DNA of 64,000 bases from Punica granatum. Lineage: Eukaryota; Streptophyta; Magnoliopsida; Myrtales; Lythraceae. The notes under the pieces are model-generated. The model did not search any database and was not told the origin of the DNA. It was given only the letters and a program-made list of their open reading frames with translations. This document shows, piece after piece, positions 45,177-57,000 of the stretch. How positions within the stretch are numbered: position 1 is the stretch's first letter; the number at the start of each line of letters is the position of its first letter. The DNA is taken from positions 22,114,199 through 22,178,198 of the forward strand of contig NC_045127.1 of NCBI RefSeq assembly GCF_007655135.1. The letters run 5' to 3'. The position numbers and the translations under genes are program-made.

Positions 45177-47607
45177 CTTACTTATCCTATCTTTTGCAAC
45201 ATGCCCTAGTCTAAGCTGTCAAAGTTGCTTTAGACTTGGAGTAGATTTGGTTACAGTATTAATCTAAATCGTGTTCGGAAGTGTCTCATTTCTAGCTCTA
45301 AGATAATAAAGACCATCGTGTAAATAACTGATGCCAACAATTTTATTACCATAATAAATATCGCAAGCATCATGTCTGAAATCAAACAAATATCCACTCC
45401 TAATCAAACTAGAAATTGAAATTATGTTCCGATAGGCGTTCGGTAAAACTAAAACACGGTCTAAAGATTAAACATGTCCATCTAGACGTAATGAAGCCGA
45501 CCCCACAACTTTGGTCGCAACACTTGCTCCATTGCCGATCTTCAGGTAGACCTCATTCCTTCCGAGGACCTTACTGCTTGGTAGTTCATGTATAAAAGTA
45601 TCAATTTCTCAAACTTGCACTTATATCAAGAACCCATAGAATATATGAGCTAAACGAACTATTAGAACAGGCAAGAGATGGATTTACCTTCCAAAGGCTT
45701 GTCACTTTCCCCTTTGTCCGCTTTCAATCACTCCAAGTATTGAGAGCATTTCCTATTCTAATATCAATATCCAAACTTACTACAACCAGAAACAATTTTC
45801 TTTGTTTACAACCACCTCTATCCTTTGTCTTTCTCTTGGATACAAGACACTTATCTTTCATGATCTCTTCACTAAGCGCCATGGATGAAAGAGTCAAGTA
45901 AACATATCCTATACGCTCTAAGTTTCAGACAATATCAAGTTGCTGTAACTAGTCTTTTTAGGCCCAGTAGAGCTATTCGTGTTAAGTATGCTAACGAACG
46001 GATTAGAGATATCATATCAAGTAATGCAAAAAATAACTAGATTCTAATTAGTGAATTTATGTATACCAACCATAACGATCATGGACTTTCAGTCAAAATG
46101 GTCTTCCACTATATTTTCAAATCCTACACTTCAAAAATAGGAGACATGAATCCTATTCGGGAAAGACTGCAAATGGGTGATTGAATTCTCATAAAATACT
46201 AATTCCCTCAAGTACCTGCCATCATTGGAAACATGCATTCTATAAGCGAGCAAATCCTCATTCAGTACATCTCTATGTACGGCTCAATCAATTCGGCTCC
46301 TAGTACTCTGGACCTCAGGTGCCTGCCGTTATTAGTCTATCGTACATAGTTAAGTTTGACCCACTAAACCCTAGATGTCAGCTACCTTAGGTGCCTGCCG
46401 TTATTGGCAACCGACAATCTAAACATCACATGTTTTTAACATTCATGCAAAAAGATCACTTAGTCTGTCTCGTGCCCCCGTGTGTCCATGACGAACAACG
46501 AAACAAACTAAAACTCTCTGGAGAACGCTTTGGTAGAGAGCCATGACAGAGGTTTGCAACCTTCGTGCCATTCCCGACTTAATATTTTAATTTGAAAGAT
46601 TTTCATTTTTGTGACCTAATTACTATGTAGTTTCACTTTACACATTATTCGTATTCACACATCACATGTATAAATATGTATTCGGAATTGATAAAAACAT
46701 GATCATGGACTTACTAATAGCCTAATCCCAGAGCCACAAGAATTAAGCAAAATTTCCTAAAGTCCACAATCACACACTATGCTCAAAATTTATAAAGGAA
46801 ACTAATAGCATAAAAGGAAATAAATTTTGTTCCAATTTTCTAACTCTTTACAAAATATCCAATATATCACATATTAAGAAATTTTCAATTTTGAAAAATA
46901 TACAAGATATCATATATTTAGTATATCTTCCAAAAATTCCTTTTGATATCAAATATCAAATCTCTAATCTCGTTAGAATAAGATATCAAATATCCGATTT
47001 CCTAAAAATCAAATTTTACAAAAACAATCTTGGTAATTAATTGTTTCGAAAATCTTATTTCCGAAAATATCAAAATTGCTTGTTACCCAACTATCACCGG
47101 CTCAGGGCAGTTGTGCACTTCAGCCACTTCGCAGCTAAGGAGCACAACCACTCAGAACCAGCTAGCAGCAACCCAGCCAGAAGCCTGTAGCCGTTTAGCA
47201 ACAGCCAACAGTGACCACAAAGCAGCAGCAATTCGCGACCAGCAGCCATCCGCGATAAGCTCCAGTAGTGGTTACCGATCTGCAACAGTCCGCAGTAGCC
47301 AGCAGTAGCCAATAACATCTAGTAGCACCCAGAGACCTCTAAGTCTGCCCTAAGAGCAACCAGAACAGCTAGCATTCAACAGTCACCGAAAACCATTCAG
47401 CAACCACCTGAGACCATCTCCAGCAGCCACTGAGTGTCTAGCAGCCTGGGAACAATGACTATTCTAGGCCGATAGGGCCTCCTCGCTATTGTTAAGTCCC
47501 TAGCCACAGCCGAGAGGGGTTAATGATTCGATGATTCATACTTCAATAAATCACAACCAACGACCAAAATAAGGCACAAAACATGTGTCTAATCAATTAG
47601 AATGGTG
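45177..47607 (-). other. gag and leader remnant of the old Copia element
   Basis: No long frame survives. Three copies of a CCTGCCRTYATTGG word lie at about 46217, 46321 and 46396. A CAG-rich block (47090-47460) lies next to the PBS, in the position of the transcript leader. Gag domains were not recognisable. Confidence 0.6.
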
Positions 47608-47619
47608 ACTCTGATACCA
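47608..47619 (-). other. Primer-binding site of the old Copia element
   Basis: TGGTATCAGAGT on the - strand, one base from the 5'LTR, complementary to the 3' end of initiator-Met tRNA. Confidence 0.88.
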
Positions 47620-47620
47620 T

Positions 47621-49507
47621 TGTTAGAAAACTGAGCGCGTGCGCAATGGAAAGTTTAAATTCGATAAAAGTTAAAATTTTTATTGCGTGCTCCTTTAATC
47701 GAAAACTCCAAGATCAAATCTTGACTCAAGAATCACCTCCTAACATATAGATAACATCACATGTCCAGTCTACAAGAAAAGTTAAGAACTTTAGACTAAT
47801 ATTGTCAATTTGAGTCGATCAAAATAACCGTCCAAGTATCTGGCCACTAGCTCGTCCACACGAGCGTATCTCCACCGAGTATAAGCTCCTCTCGACCCGT
47901 ACACTCCGATCTAAGTCACCAATCTCGAACGGAATTGTCATGGAAGGAAAGGATCGCTTCAAGGACGTCAAGGACAACACCGAAACGCCGAACCAAAGTC
48001 GTGGAAGACTCCGATCAGCCTAGGGGAGTGTGTTGCTGGCTGAGGACTCTCGGCCAAACCCTCCTATCTCTCTTTCTCTCTAATTTTGGGTCTTATTGAT
48101 AAAAACGCTCTTAGGTTAACTGCAAGATTATATCTATATATATCGTTACCTTAGGGACTCAATCGCAATTATTAATTAATCCAATTAATTAATAAATCAC
48201 ATATAAGTCCTCATACTTTAAGTCATCCAATGACTTGCCCTTTTAATAAAAGAGAAAGACCAAATTAGTTGTTGACACGAGTTTCCATTAACAGACAATC
48301 TATTTATAGAAACTCTCCAAATAAAGAAACTTTCGTATTTCCTTATTAGATTTATCCTTGATGTTGAACTCAGCTTCGAGATGTGCTAACACCCTTACAA
48401 CCACATTGCAAGCTTTGTTCGATAATTAATTTCTAATTAACTTCCTTAATTACAATTAATTCGTTTTCTCGGTTTAGACACGCTCAATGTGTGTCATTAA
48501 CTAGGTTCATCACCAAATGGCAATGGGATTATAATATCAACTCATTTTACATTACCAGAAACCCTTTATGTAACCAAAAGCGTAATTCCCAAAATGCCAT
48601 TGGTTCCCAAAGTTCACGAGTGACGCCTAGCAGCATATCATGACAATCCAAATAGTGACGAATGTATAATTGAAATATTCTGATGAACCTCTGATCGTAT
48701 ATGCCATGCACTAAGTCCTTTCACTACAAGATCTCGATCTAACCAGAGTAAATGTCAAACCCAATAGCTGATCATATGGATTCTCTTATTTCATTCTTAG
48801 ATCTGTATAAATTGAACACAAACTCTTTTCTATTCAAATCTATCTACCCCAACCGAGAACTTCTCGATCCAGAACAAAACACACATCCATAAAACATTTT
48901 CCTTATTTACTCATGTTAGTGATTCCCGTCTTGATCGGACACCTACATTCAAGTATAACTAACTAAAACCACTATCTGTCTAATACTCATGCGAAGCAAA
49001 AATACATTAGCAGTAGCAAATCCTAATCACCTAACAAGGGATGGCATTCCATCTCAAGTCTAATAACTATATGCACTAAAACGATCCATATAACATTCAT
49101 TGACATAAGTAAATTACCGTATGAATATTATCTGCACATCACATTCGACTACTTATCATATAAGCATCCACATATATATCTTGATAACAGTTCTATGATA
49201 GTATGAGACTCACTATTCCATCTTCATTAGTATCTGCATACTAATCATGGATACAGACAGATGTGATGATCTATCCGGAGAAATAATGTCCAGTTAAGTC
49301 TCCTAGGATCGTGAACAATTTAAAGATATTCTTACCAAATTACTTCGTCACTCATATTCTTAACTCTTTAAGAATGAAACATTCAAAATATCTTGAGGAC
49401 TTCGTTCTAATAAATATAGACAGTATACGAATAATATAACAAACTTTAATTGTGATAAAATGAATTATCCAAATATATAAACCGGGCTCTATGGCATATC
49501 ACTAACA
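47621..49507 (-). repeat. 5' LTR of the old Copia element
   Basis: 1887 bp, TGTTAGAAAACTGAG...GGCATATCACTAACA on the + strand, collinear with 41642-43515. Confidence 0.92.
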
Positions 49508-51465
49508 ATTTACTACATAAGACGCTTCCTAGTGGCGGATCCAGGCCTTGTGATGTATGATGGCAATCTTCTGCGATAATCTTAACAATACGTTATTTAT
49601 TTATTATATAATTTCCTATTAATATACTAAATAAAATAATAATTGAATATTTCGAAGTATCAATAAAATAAGAAAATATTTTAAAAAATCTTAAAATTGC
49701 TATTCAAATTTTCATCTTTGCGATCTGTGATCAAAGCGTGCACTCTCTATCTACCGAAAGGGGAAAAAAAGAAGATACAATCTAGAAAAAGAGAAGCTAA
49801 ATAACTGTTCATTATAAATTTCTCTTGAATTCGCAATGTGTTCTTCAAACACCAGTAAAAAGAATAATAAATCCTCTTCATAATTGCACAATGACGAGCA
49901 ATGTCAAGCCTACATTTTTAAACTTTTTTTGTCCAAAACAATTTTGTTTATGTTCTTTTGAGCAAAGGGTTATGTCACTTATATGAAGATTTTCTCCTCT
50001 GGAAGGACAGCCCACTCCCATTGCCAATGGGCCAAGGTCCTTGCATGGCCACAAGGTTCTATTTTATTTTATTTTTAATTCAAACTTTTTGTATCTTGAA
50101 ATAAAAACTTATGTAGTCTTTCAATTTTATCTGTCTAAAGCTCCAACCAACTTATATAATCTTTCGATTTTGTCCTTCTAATCCATTCCAATATGAAGTC
50201 TTTCAATTTTATCCCTCTAAAAACTTCTACCAACTTATATAATCTTTCAATTTCATCCTTCTAATCAATTCCAATATGTTTAAGTACAATCATCTCTCCA
50301 CCATTTCCAAACTCATCTTCCTAAAAATTAATTTCGAAATTGAGCATGTGCTACTTATATTGTGAAAAACTCAATAATAATTGTTTTAATGTACTATATA
50401 TTATATATATGTATATATATATATTACACCATAGTTGGAAGTCTTTTTTTTTTTTTACTTCCATCTGGTGAACTTACCCATTTATGTTGAGATAATATAT
50501 CATCTATCAAGCATCTCTTCAAATCATTAAAATGAGATGTAATTTTCTTATAAAAAAAGAAAATCAATCGGATGCAATACTGAAGTAATACTAAAACACA
50601 CTTACCATATATGTTTTTTAACTTAATTTGATTTTTATCTTTGTTAAATAATAAATAATTAAACCAAAAAATATTTAATAAAATAATCTTTTAGATTAGA
50701 CGGTTATGATATCTTAAAATCTCTTAAGGTATAAGAGCGCATGTTATTACAAACGCGTTTGGTCCCCATTTAATTATTTCCATGCTATGGGCATCCAAAA
50801 CTAATCCGACTACTAAAGTGTGGACATTGAATAATAAATAAGTAAATAACGTCGTATCTAATAATGCAAACTTTTTAAATTAGACAATTATGTAACTCAA
50901 AATCAAACCTTTTTTAAGAGATAAAAATCAAAATTTAATTGTTTTGACTTTACATTTTAGACTAGTTAGTGAATACATTTTTAGACTAGTTAGTGAATGT
51001 AATTTTTTACCTGCGGCAAAGAAACAATCTAGTGGAGAAAGAAAGTTATGAATACCACTTCAGGTAAATTATTTTGCACGAAACAATGCCAACTATCTAA
51101 AAGAGACAAGTGAAAATCTTAAATTTGGTGGAGGACAAGAAACTTAATTAAGAGTTGAAATGAGAAGACTTGGTCTTAAATAAATAGAATATATGAAGAG
51201 GTAAATTCAAAATCAAATAAAAATAGGATTTAGGTAAATAATTTTTTCATTGGGTAAAATGCAATGACTTCTATTGAATTTTGGAAAAATAATACTCAAT
51301 CTCATTTATTGAGAAAATATACACTTAATCATATGTGACTTATTTGATCAAATTATTATTGTTGGGAATAATACCAATAGGGATTATAAATTTAAATATT
51401 ATCTTTGTACGAACGCATATTCATGTTTTTAACTTTTAATAGAATAAAGCCCAAAATCGTCCAAC
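49508..51465. other. AT-rich intergenic DNA with small tandem repeats
   Basis: No gene is seen. An 82-bp unit is repeated twice at about 50115-50280 (AGTCTTTCAATTTTAT... and ACTTATATAATCTTTC). A 24-bp unit (TTTTAGACTAGTTAGTGAAT) is doubled at about 50955-51000. A GTGGCGGATCCAGG motif lies at 49531. Confidence 0.5.
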
Positions 51466-52041
51466 TAGGGCTGCTAAAAAGTACTAAAAAACTCGAAAAA
51501 CCAAACTGAAACCATTTTGAATATCCAGATATTTGAAAACGTGGTTTGGTTGCGGTGCAAGTTTTTTTGAAACTTTTTATTCTTGTTTGGTTTTTGGTTT
51601 ATAGAGTTAAAAATCGGAAAAAAAAAACCGAATAAAATATTACAAAATGGATTTTTCTTCATATGGCTCTTACAACCTTTATACATTTTACTAAAATTCC
51701 ATGGATTATTGAGCCCACCAAACCAATCCAGCTCATTTTAAGTTAATCACAAGTTTAAAAAAATTTAAATGAGTCCTAAAATTACTCGGACGTTCTCCGG
51801 TCACCAAAGAGGCCCAAGCCTCTTATGGGTTATTTTGAATGCGTATACCTTGAACTGATGGGTCATTATCATGAATCATTAAAGGATATATCAAATTTTA
51901 TTTACAAGTATTCAGTTAACCAAATAAAAAATAACCGAATTTTAAGATATGGAGATAGTTTTTTGTTTTAAGAGACCAAACTTATGGTTTAAATATAGTT
52001 TAAACCAAAAAATCGCACCAAACTGAAATCGAGCACTCCTA
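51466..52041. mobile_element. Possible hAT-like MITE (AACCGAA/GGTTTGGTT type)
   Basis: The left end TAGGGCTGCTAAAAAG and inverted right end TAGGAGTGCTCGATTTC are partly alike. Inside, AAAAACCGAA and TTGGTTTTTGGTTT words occur at both sides in inverted order. Flanking 8-mers match at 5 of 8 only, so the call is tentative. Confidence 0.4.
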
Positions 52042-53289
52042 AGCCCAAAGTGCATAGCCTCCGCAATGTCGTTAGAGCACATCAGAGATGTCTTCGGGGC
52101 CTGTGGTGGTCGGAGGTGAGCCACCAGGAATGACATACAACAACACAATGAAAAATCATATTCGCAAATAACAGTGTCACTTTTGAATCAGTATATACTA
52201 CATCACATGGTTATGGGACAGTGGTGTATCGCCGTTGGTGACCATCGCCCTAAGCAACATTAATGGAGGCCTTTCTCTTCTCTCTTAGACACTCTTCATA
52301 TAATATAGTATCTTTATTCAGTAAAAACTAATTGTATGGTCTTAAAAAGAAAAAAAAGTTTAAAAATCATGCACCAGTCGAGATTTTTTCCAAAAATAAT
52401 GATTTGTCAGATAAGACCGATTAGGTTAAGTACTTATTTTGTCAACAAATGAGATAGAGTGCTACTTTTCCAAATCTCAAGGGTTATTAGCATTTTACCC
52501 TCATTTTTTTAGGGTAAAAGAGCATGCTAGAGGGAACGGATAAAAGGAGAAAAAGATGCCTTCAACCCCATGAAAGACATGTATGATACTTTTTGCCCTC
52601 ATTTTTTTTCTTTTATCTCTTTTTTTTTTCTCATTTAAGAGAAGAAGTGAGAAAGTTTCAATTTCAAACCAAATAAAATTGTGGATTTTAAGAAAATAAA
52701 TCATTATAGTCGAAACGCGATATACATGGATAAGTTTTTAGTATTGAATAAAGTATTTTTCAGCTATGACCTAAAATTGAGGGCCTAAATCAAGGCATTA
52801 TTAGCCTTGCCAACCTTTGGGTCCGCCCTAGGCTGAGGGGTGTTTTGGGTTTTTCAAAATTTATTCCTATACCCCACAAGTCAAAATAGGATAAGGATAA
52901 TTGGGGGAGGAAAGTGTTAAAGCAAGATTGTTGCGGGGTGCTTACAAAAAAACAGATTGGGGGATGGGGAAATAAAGGTAGTCAAAATTGGCATTCCAAC
53001 CTCCCAAGAACAACCAAAATTTGGAATTTTTTTTTGTTAGATCATACCTGAATCAATTTGCATGTACCTCGACTAGTCTATCTCCTCGAACGAAGTCAAA
53101 AGTAAGTTATTCACGTTTATTGTAAGGGATTTAAAGGTAATCATGCGGCATGGATTTGAATTTTGGTGTAGAGTATGAATGTTGCTCTCACAATTACCAA
53201 ACCAAATCACTGAAAACCATGGAATATCGGAGAGTCAAAGTTAGATAAAACGGAAATTCCAACTTTTCAATCAAACAAGTAGTTAGTTA
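52042..53289. other. Intergenic DNA left of the young Copia element
   Basis: Nothing coding is recognised. A GGGTCCGCCCTAGG motif lies at about 52819, nearly inverted to CCTAGTGGCGGATCC at 49527; the pair could be ends of a larger old element. Confidence 0.4.
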
Positions 53290-53294
53290 ATTGA
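53290..53294. other. Target-site duplication ATTGA (left)
   Basis: Matches ATTGA at 58724-58728 on the other side of the element. Confidence 0.95.
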
Positions 53295-53990
53295 TGTTGG
53301 GTATCCCTCCAATTTGGAGGAAATTGGGCTCAAATTGTATTGGGCTTTTATCGGGCTTTAATAGGCCCAAGAACCCATTTTTGTTAGGGTTAATATTTCA
53401 GCAAACTAGCTGAGGAATAAATAGCAGCAGAACAGCTGCAGATCAGTAGAGGTGCGGCAGCAGCAGACAGAAGCAGCAGATCAGCAGAAGCAGCAACAAA
53501 AGAACAGAGCAAAATCGGATAAACAGGGGCAGCGCGCAGCTGGAGATCAAACCTCGATCGGGACATCAAACGAACTCCGATTGGGACGAAATTTTGACAG
53601 CAGCTTCACAACACGTGGGGATAACTTCTGAACGGTCAGAATTTCTATTCGAACTCTGTAGGTGCTGTTTCAGCTGATTTTGTGAACCACCCGGTGTGGG
53701 TGACGAATTTAGTATTTGGGTGATCCAAGAGAGTGTTTCTCTTGAGTTTGGTGATCCAAGGGTTTACCCTTGATGAAAGACATTGTATAACCTTCATTCA
53801 TAGTGGATCGTTGATTCGGAGTTGGTCCCGTGGTTTTTCCCCACATCGGGGTTTTCCACGTAAAATTATTGGTGTTCTTTTACTTTACTGCTAGTTGGTT
53901 GATTTGATTAGTTCCTATCTCGATTACACTAGAAGGGGAGGAAGATTAATCGCTGCGTTATTGTTTGGTTGAGTACATCCCTTCCCAACA
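53295..53990 (+). repeat. 5' LTR of the young Copia element
   Basis: Starts TGTTGGGTATCC, ends CTTCCCAACA. A TATA-like AATAAATAG at about 53415 precedes a CAG-rich presumed leader (53421-53510). Differences from the 3'LTR are single bases, e.g. G/A in TATTGGGCT and A/C in GTGGGGATAAC. Confidence 0.97.
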
Positions 53991-53992
53991 AG

Positions 53993-54005
53993 TGGTATCA
54001 AAGCC
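53993..54005 (+). other. Primer-binding site of the young Copia element
   Basis: TGGTATCAAAGCC starts two bases after the 5'LTR and is largely complementary to the 3' end of initiator-Met tRNA (one mismatch to TGGTATCAGAGC). Confidence 0.9.
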
Positions 54006-54043
54006 TCGGGTTAGAGAAGTTTGAGTTTTTCGGTGTTTTCGAG

Positions 54044-57000
54044 ATGGAGGAATCTACAGGATCTATGTTCAAGTTGAATGCAACCAACTACTCTATATGG
54101 AAGTCTCGGATGGAGGATCTTCTATTTTGCAGGGATTTGTACGATCCCATTGAAGGGGATTCCGCGAAACCCAAAGATAAGGATGACAAGGCTTGGGAAC
54201 GCACAAATCGGAAGACTATTGGTTTGATTCGGCAGTGGATAGACAATAGTATTTATCATCATGTTGCTCAGGAGACAAATGCAAAAGCTTTGTGGGATAA
54301 ATTGACAAATCTCTATGCGAGGAAGACACCGCAAAATAAGGCATTCCTCGTGAAGAAGCTGGTTCATCTTCGTTTTCAGGATGGAGGTGATATGGCTGCG
54401 CACATGAGTAATTTCCAGGATATTATTAACCAGTTGACGAACCTGGAGATAATATTACCCGATGAGTTGCAGGCTTGTCTACTTTTAGGGACTCTACCGG
54501 ATAATTGGGACACACTCGTGGTTGCATTAAGCAATTCTGCGCCAAACGGGAAGCTATCGTTGGCCACGGTGACAGACAGTTTATTTAATGAGGAGACTAG
54601 AAGGAACGGCTCGGGGATTTCCATTCAGTCTGAAGCTTTGGTTACTGAACAACGGGGGAGAAGTCAAAGCAGAAATTTCTCTTCTAAGCATAGTAACTCA
54701 CGTGGCAAATCGAGGGGTAGATCAAAGTCGAAGACGAGGAAAGTGGTCACTTGCTATCACTGTGGAAAGGAGGGACACTACAAAAGGGAGTGTAGAGCTC
54801 TGAAGAAAAATCAGAATGGCAACGGTGAGAGCAAGAAGGAAGAAGGCACTACAGCAGTGGCATCTGATGGAGAGACCTACATCATTTGTGATGAAGCCTG
54901 TGTGAATTTCACATGTCAGGACTCTACCTGGGTTGCAGATACAGGTGCCTCGTTTCATGTCACTCCTCATCGGGATTTCTTCTCATCTTACACTACCGGG
55001 GACTATGGTTATGTGAGAATGGGAAATGGACAGTCATGCAAGATTGTCGGTACTGGTGATGTCTGTCTAGAGACCGAGCTTGGCTGCAAGTTGCTTCTGA
55101 AGAAGGTGAGGCATGTTCCAGAAATTCGCCTTAACCTAATCTCGACGGGTCAGCTTGATGATGAAGGCTACAGTAACGAATTTAGTAATGGGAGATGGAA
55201 GCTCTCCAAGGGTTCGTTGATTGTGGCACGGGGTCAGAAGACCGACACTCTCTACAGGCTGCGTGCCAGACACAATTCCGGTCAAATTAATGTTGCTGAG
55301 GATTATCCTATCGAGCTATGGCACAGGAGACTCGGACATATCAGCGAGAAAGGTATTCAAATTCTTGCTAGAAAGCAGTCTTTGCCCGTTAAAGGTATGC
55401 ACTTGAGCACTTGTGATCACTGTTTAGCTGGTAAGCAGATGAGAGTTTCTTTTGTTAGAAGTCGTCCCTCTAGATGCGATCATATACTTGACCTTGTGCA
55501 TACTGATGTTTGTTTCATGTCGGATAGATCTCTTGGTGGTGCTCTCTATTTTGTGACCTTTATAGATGATCACACCAGGAAGGTTTGGGCTTACCCTATG
55601 AAAACTAAAGATCAGGTGACTGAGATTTTCAAGAACTTCCATGTAGCAGTGGAAAGAGAAACGGGCATGAAATTGAAATGTGTCAGAGCTGATAATGGTG
55701 GTGAGTATAGGGGTCCTTTCGAGAACTATTGCAGGACTCACGGTATCAAACTTGAGAAGACGGTACCGAAGACACCACAGCAGAACGGGCTTGCAGAGAG
55801 AATGAACCGCACAATTGTTGAGAGAGTTCGTTGTATGCTTTCTCAGGCGAAACTGTCTAAGCCTTTCTGGGGCGAGGCAATGAGGTCAGCGGTTGATCTT
55901 ATTAATCTTACACCGTCAGTTGCACTTGATGGAGATGTACCCCAGCAGGTGTGGACCGGCAAGAAAGTATCATACAAGCATCTCAGAGTCTTCGGGTGCA
56001 GGGCATCTGTTCACATTCCTCGAGATGAAAGATCAAAACTTGATGCCAAGGCAAAACAGTGCATCTTCTTGGGTTATGCACATGAAGAGTTCGGGTACAG
56101 GCTTTGGGACCCTGATAGCAAGAAGATCATCAGGAGCAGGGATGTTGTCTTCTTTGAGGACCAGACAACCGAGGATTTGCAAAAGTTAGAGAAGGCCAGA
56201 GCAGACAATCCTCACGAGATTTCTATTCCTGTACCGGTTGATGTAGAGCATCCAGTGGAAGAGGTATCTGGTGAGTATGAAGAAACCACGACTGGGGGTG
56301 AGATTCCTCAGGTAGATGATGATGTGACTACGGATGATACAGGCTCGCGGTTACAGTTAGAGCCTGCAGATCTACCTAGACAATCTGATAGAATAAGACG
56401 ACCATCTACAAGATATCCGCCTCATGAGTATGTGCTACTGACTGACGGGGGAGAACCTGAGTGCTATGATGAAGCTGTGGCACATGAGCACAAGGAGCAC
56501 TGGTTGAAGGCGATGAATGAGGAGATGAACTCCTTGTCTGAAAATCACACGTATGACCTAGTGAAGCTACCGCAAGGTAAGAGAGCATTGAAGAACAAAT
56601 GGGTCTACAGGTTGAAGACAGAGAACTCGCGACCTCGATACAAAGCTCGGCTGGTAGTGAAAGGTTTCAACCAGAAGAAAGGAGTTGACTTCGAGGAGAT
56701 CTTCTCGCCCGTTGTCAAGATGTCATCGATCCGAGTTGTTCTCGCACTGGCAGCTAGTCTGAACTTGGAGATCGAGCAGCTCGATGTAAAAACAGCTTTC
56801 CTGCATGGTGACTTGGAGGAAGAAATATATATGGAGCAGCCTGAAGGATTCCGAGTTAAAGGTAAGGAGCATTTGGTGTGCAGGCTGAGAAAGAGCTTGT
56901 ATGGGCTTAAGCAAGCACCTCGGCAGTGGTACAAAAAGTTTGACTCTTTCATGTTGAGCCATGGCTACACACGGACAACTTCAGATCATTGTGTGTTCGT

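Larger units (their letters stand above)
41642..49507 (-). mobile_element. Old Copia LTR retrotransposon, internally deleted
   Basis: Two long LTRs (41642-43515 and 47621-49507) in the same orientation enclose 4.1 kb. On the - strand the order is 5'LTR, PBS for initiator-Met tRNA, gag remnant, GAG-pre-integrase and start of integrase, a deletion, RT, RNase H, PPT, 3'LTR, the normal Copia order. LTRs start TGTTAG and end CTAACA, but differ by many substitutions and small indels (roughly 10% by eye), so the insertion is old. No perfect TSD: GTTTT on the left, ATTTA on the right. Confidence 0.92.

Noticed and set aside
47030..47318. Overlapping frames on both strands in the CAG-rich block
   Set aside because: Open only because of the repeat composition; lies in the Copia leader next to the PBS.
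49527..52835. Large element bounded by CCTAGTGGCGGATCC and GGGTCCGCCCTAGG
   Set aside because: The inverted match is short and imperfect, no TSD could be read, and the interior is unremarkable.
53969..54043. Upstream in-frame ATG for the Copia polyprotein
   Set aside because: This start lies within the LTR and reads through the PBS; the gag homology begins after ATG 54044.
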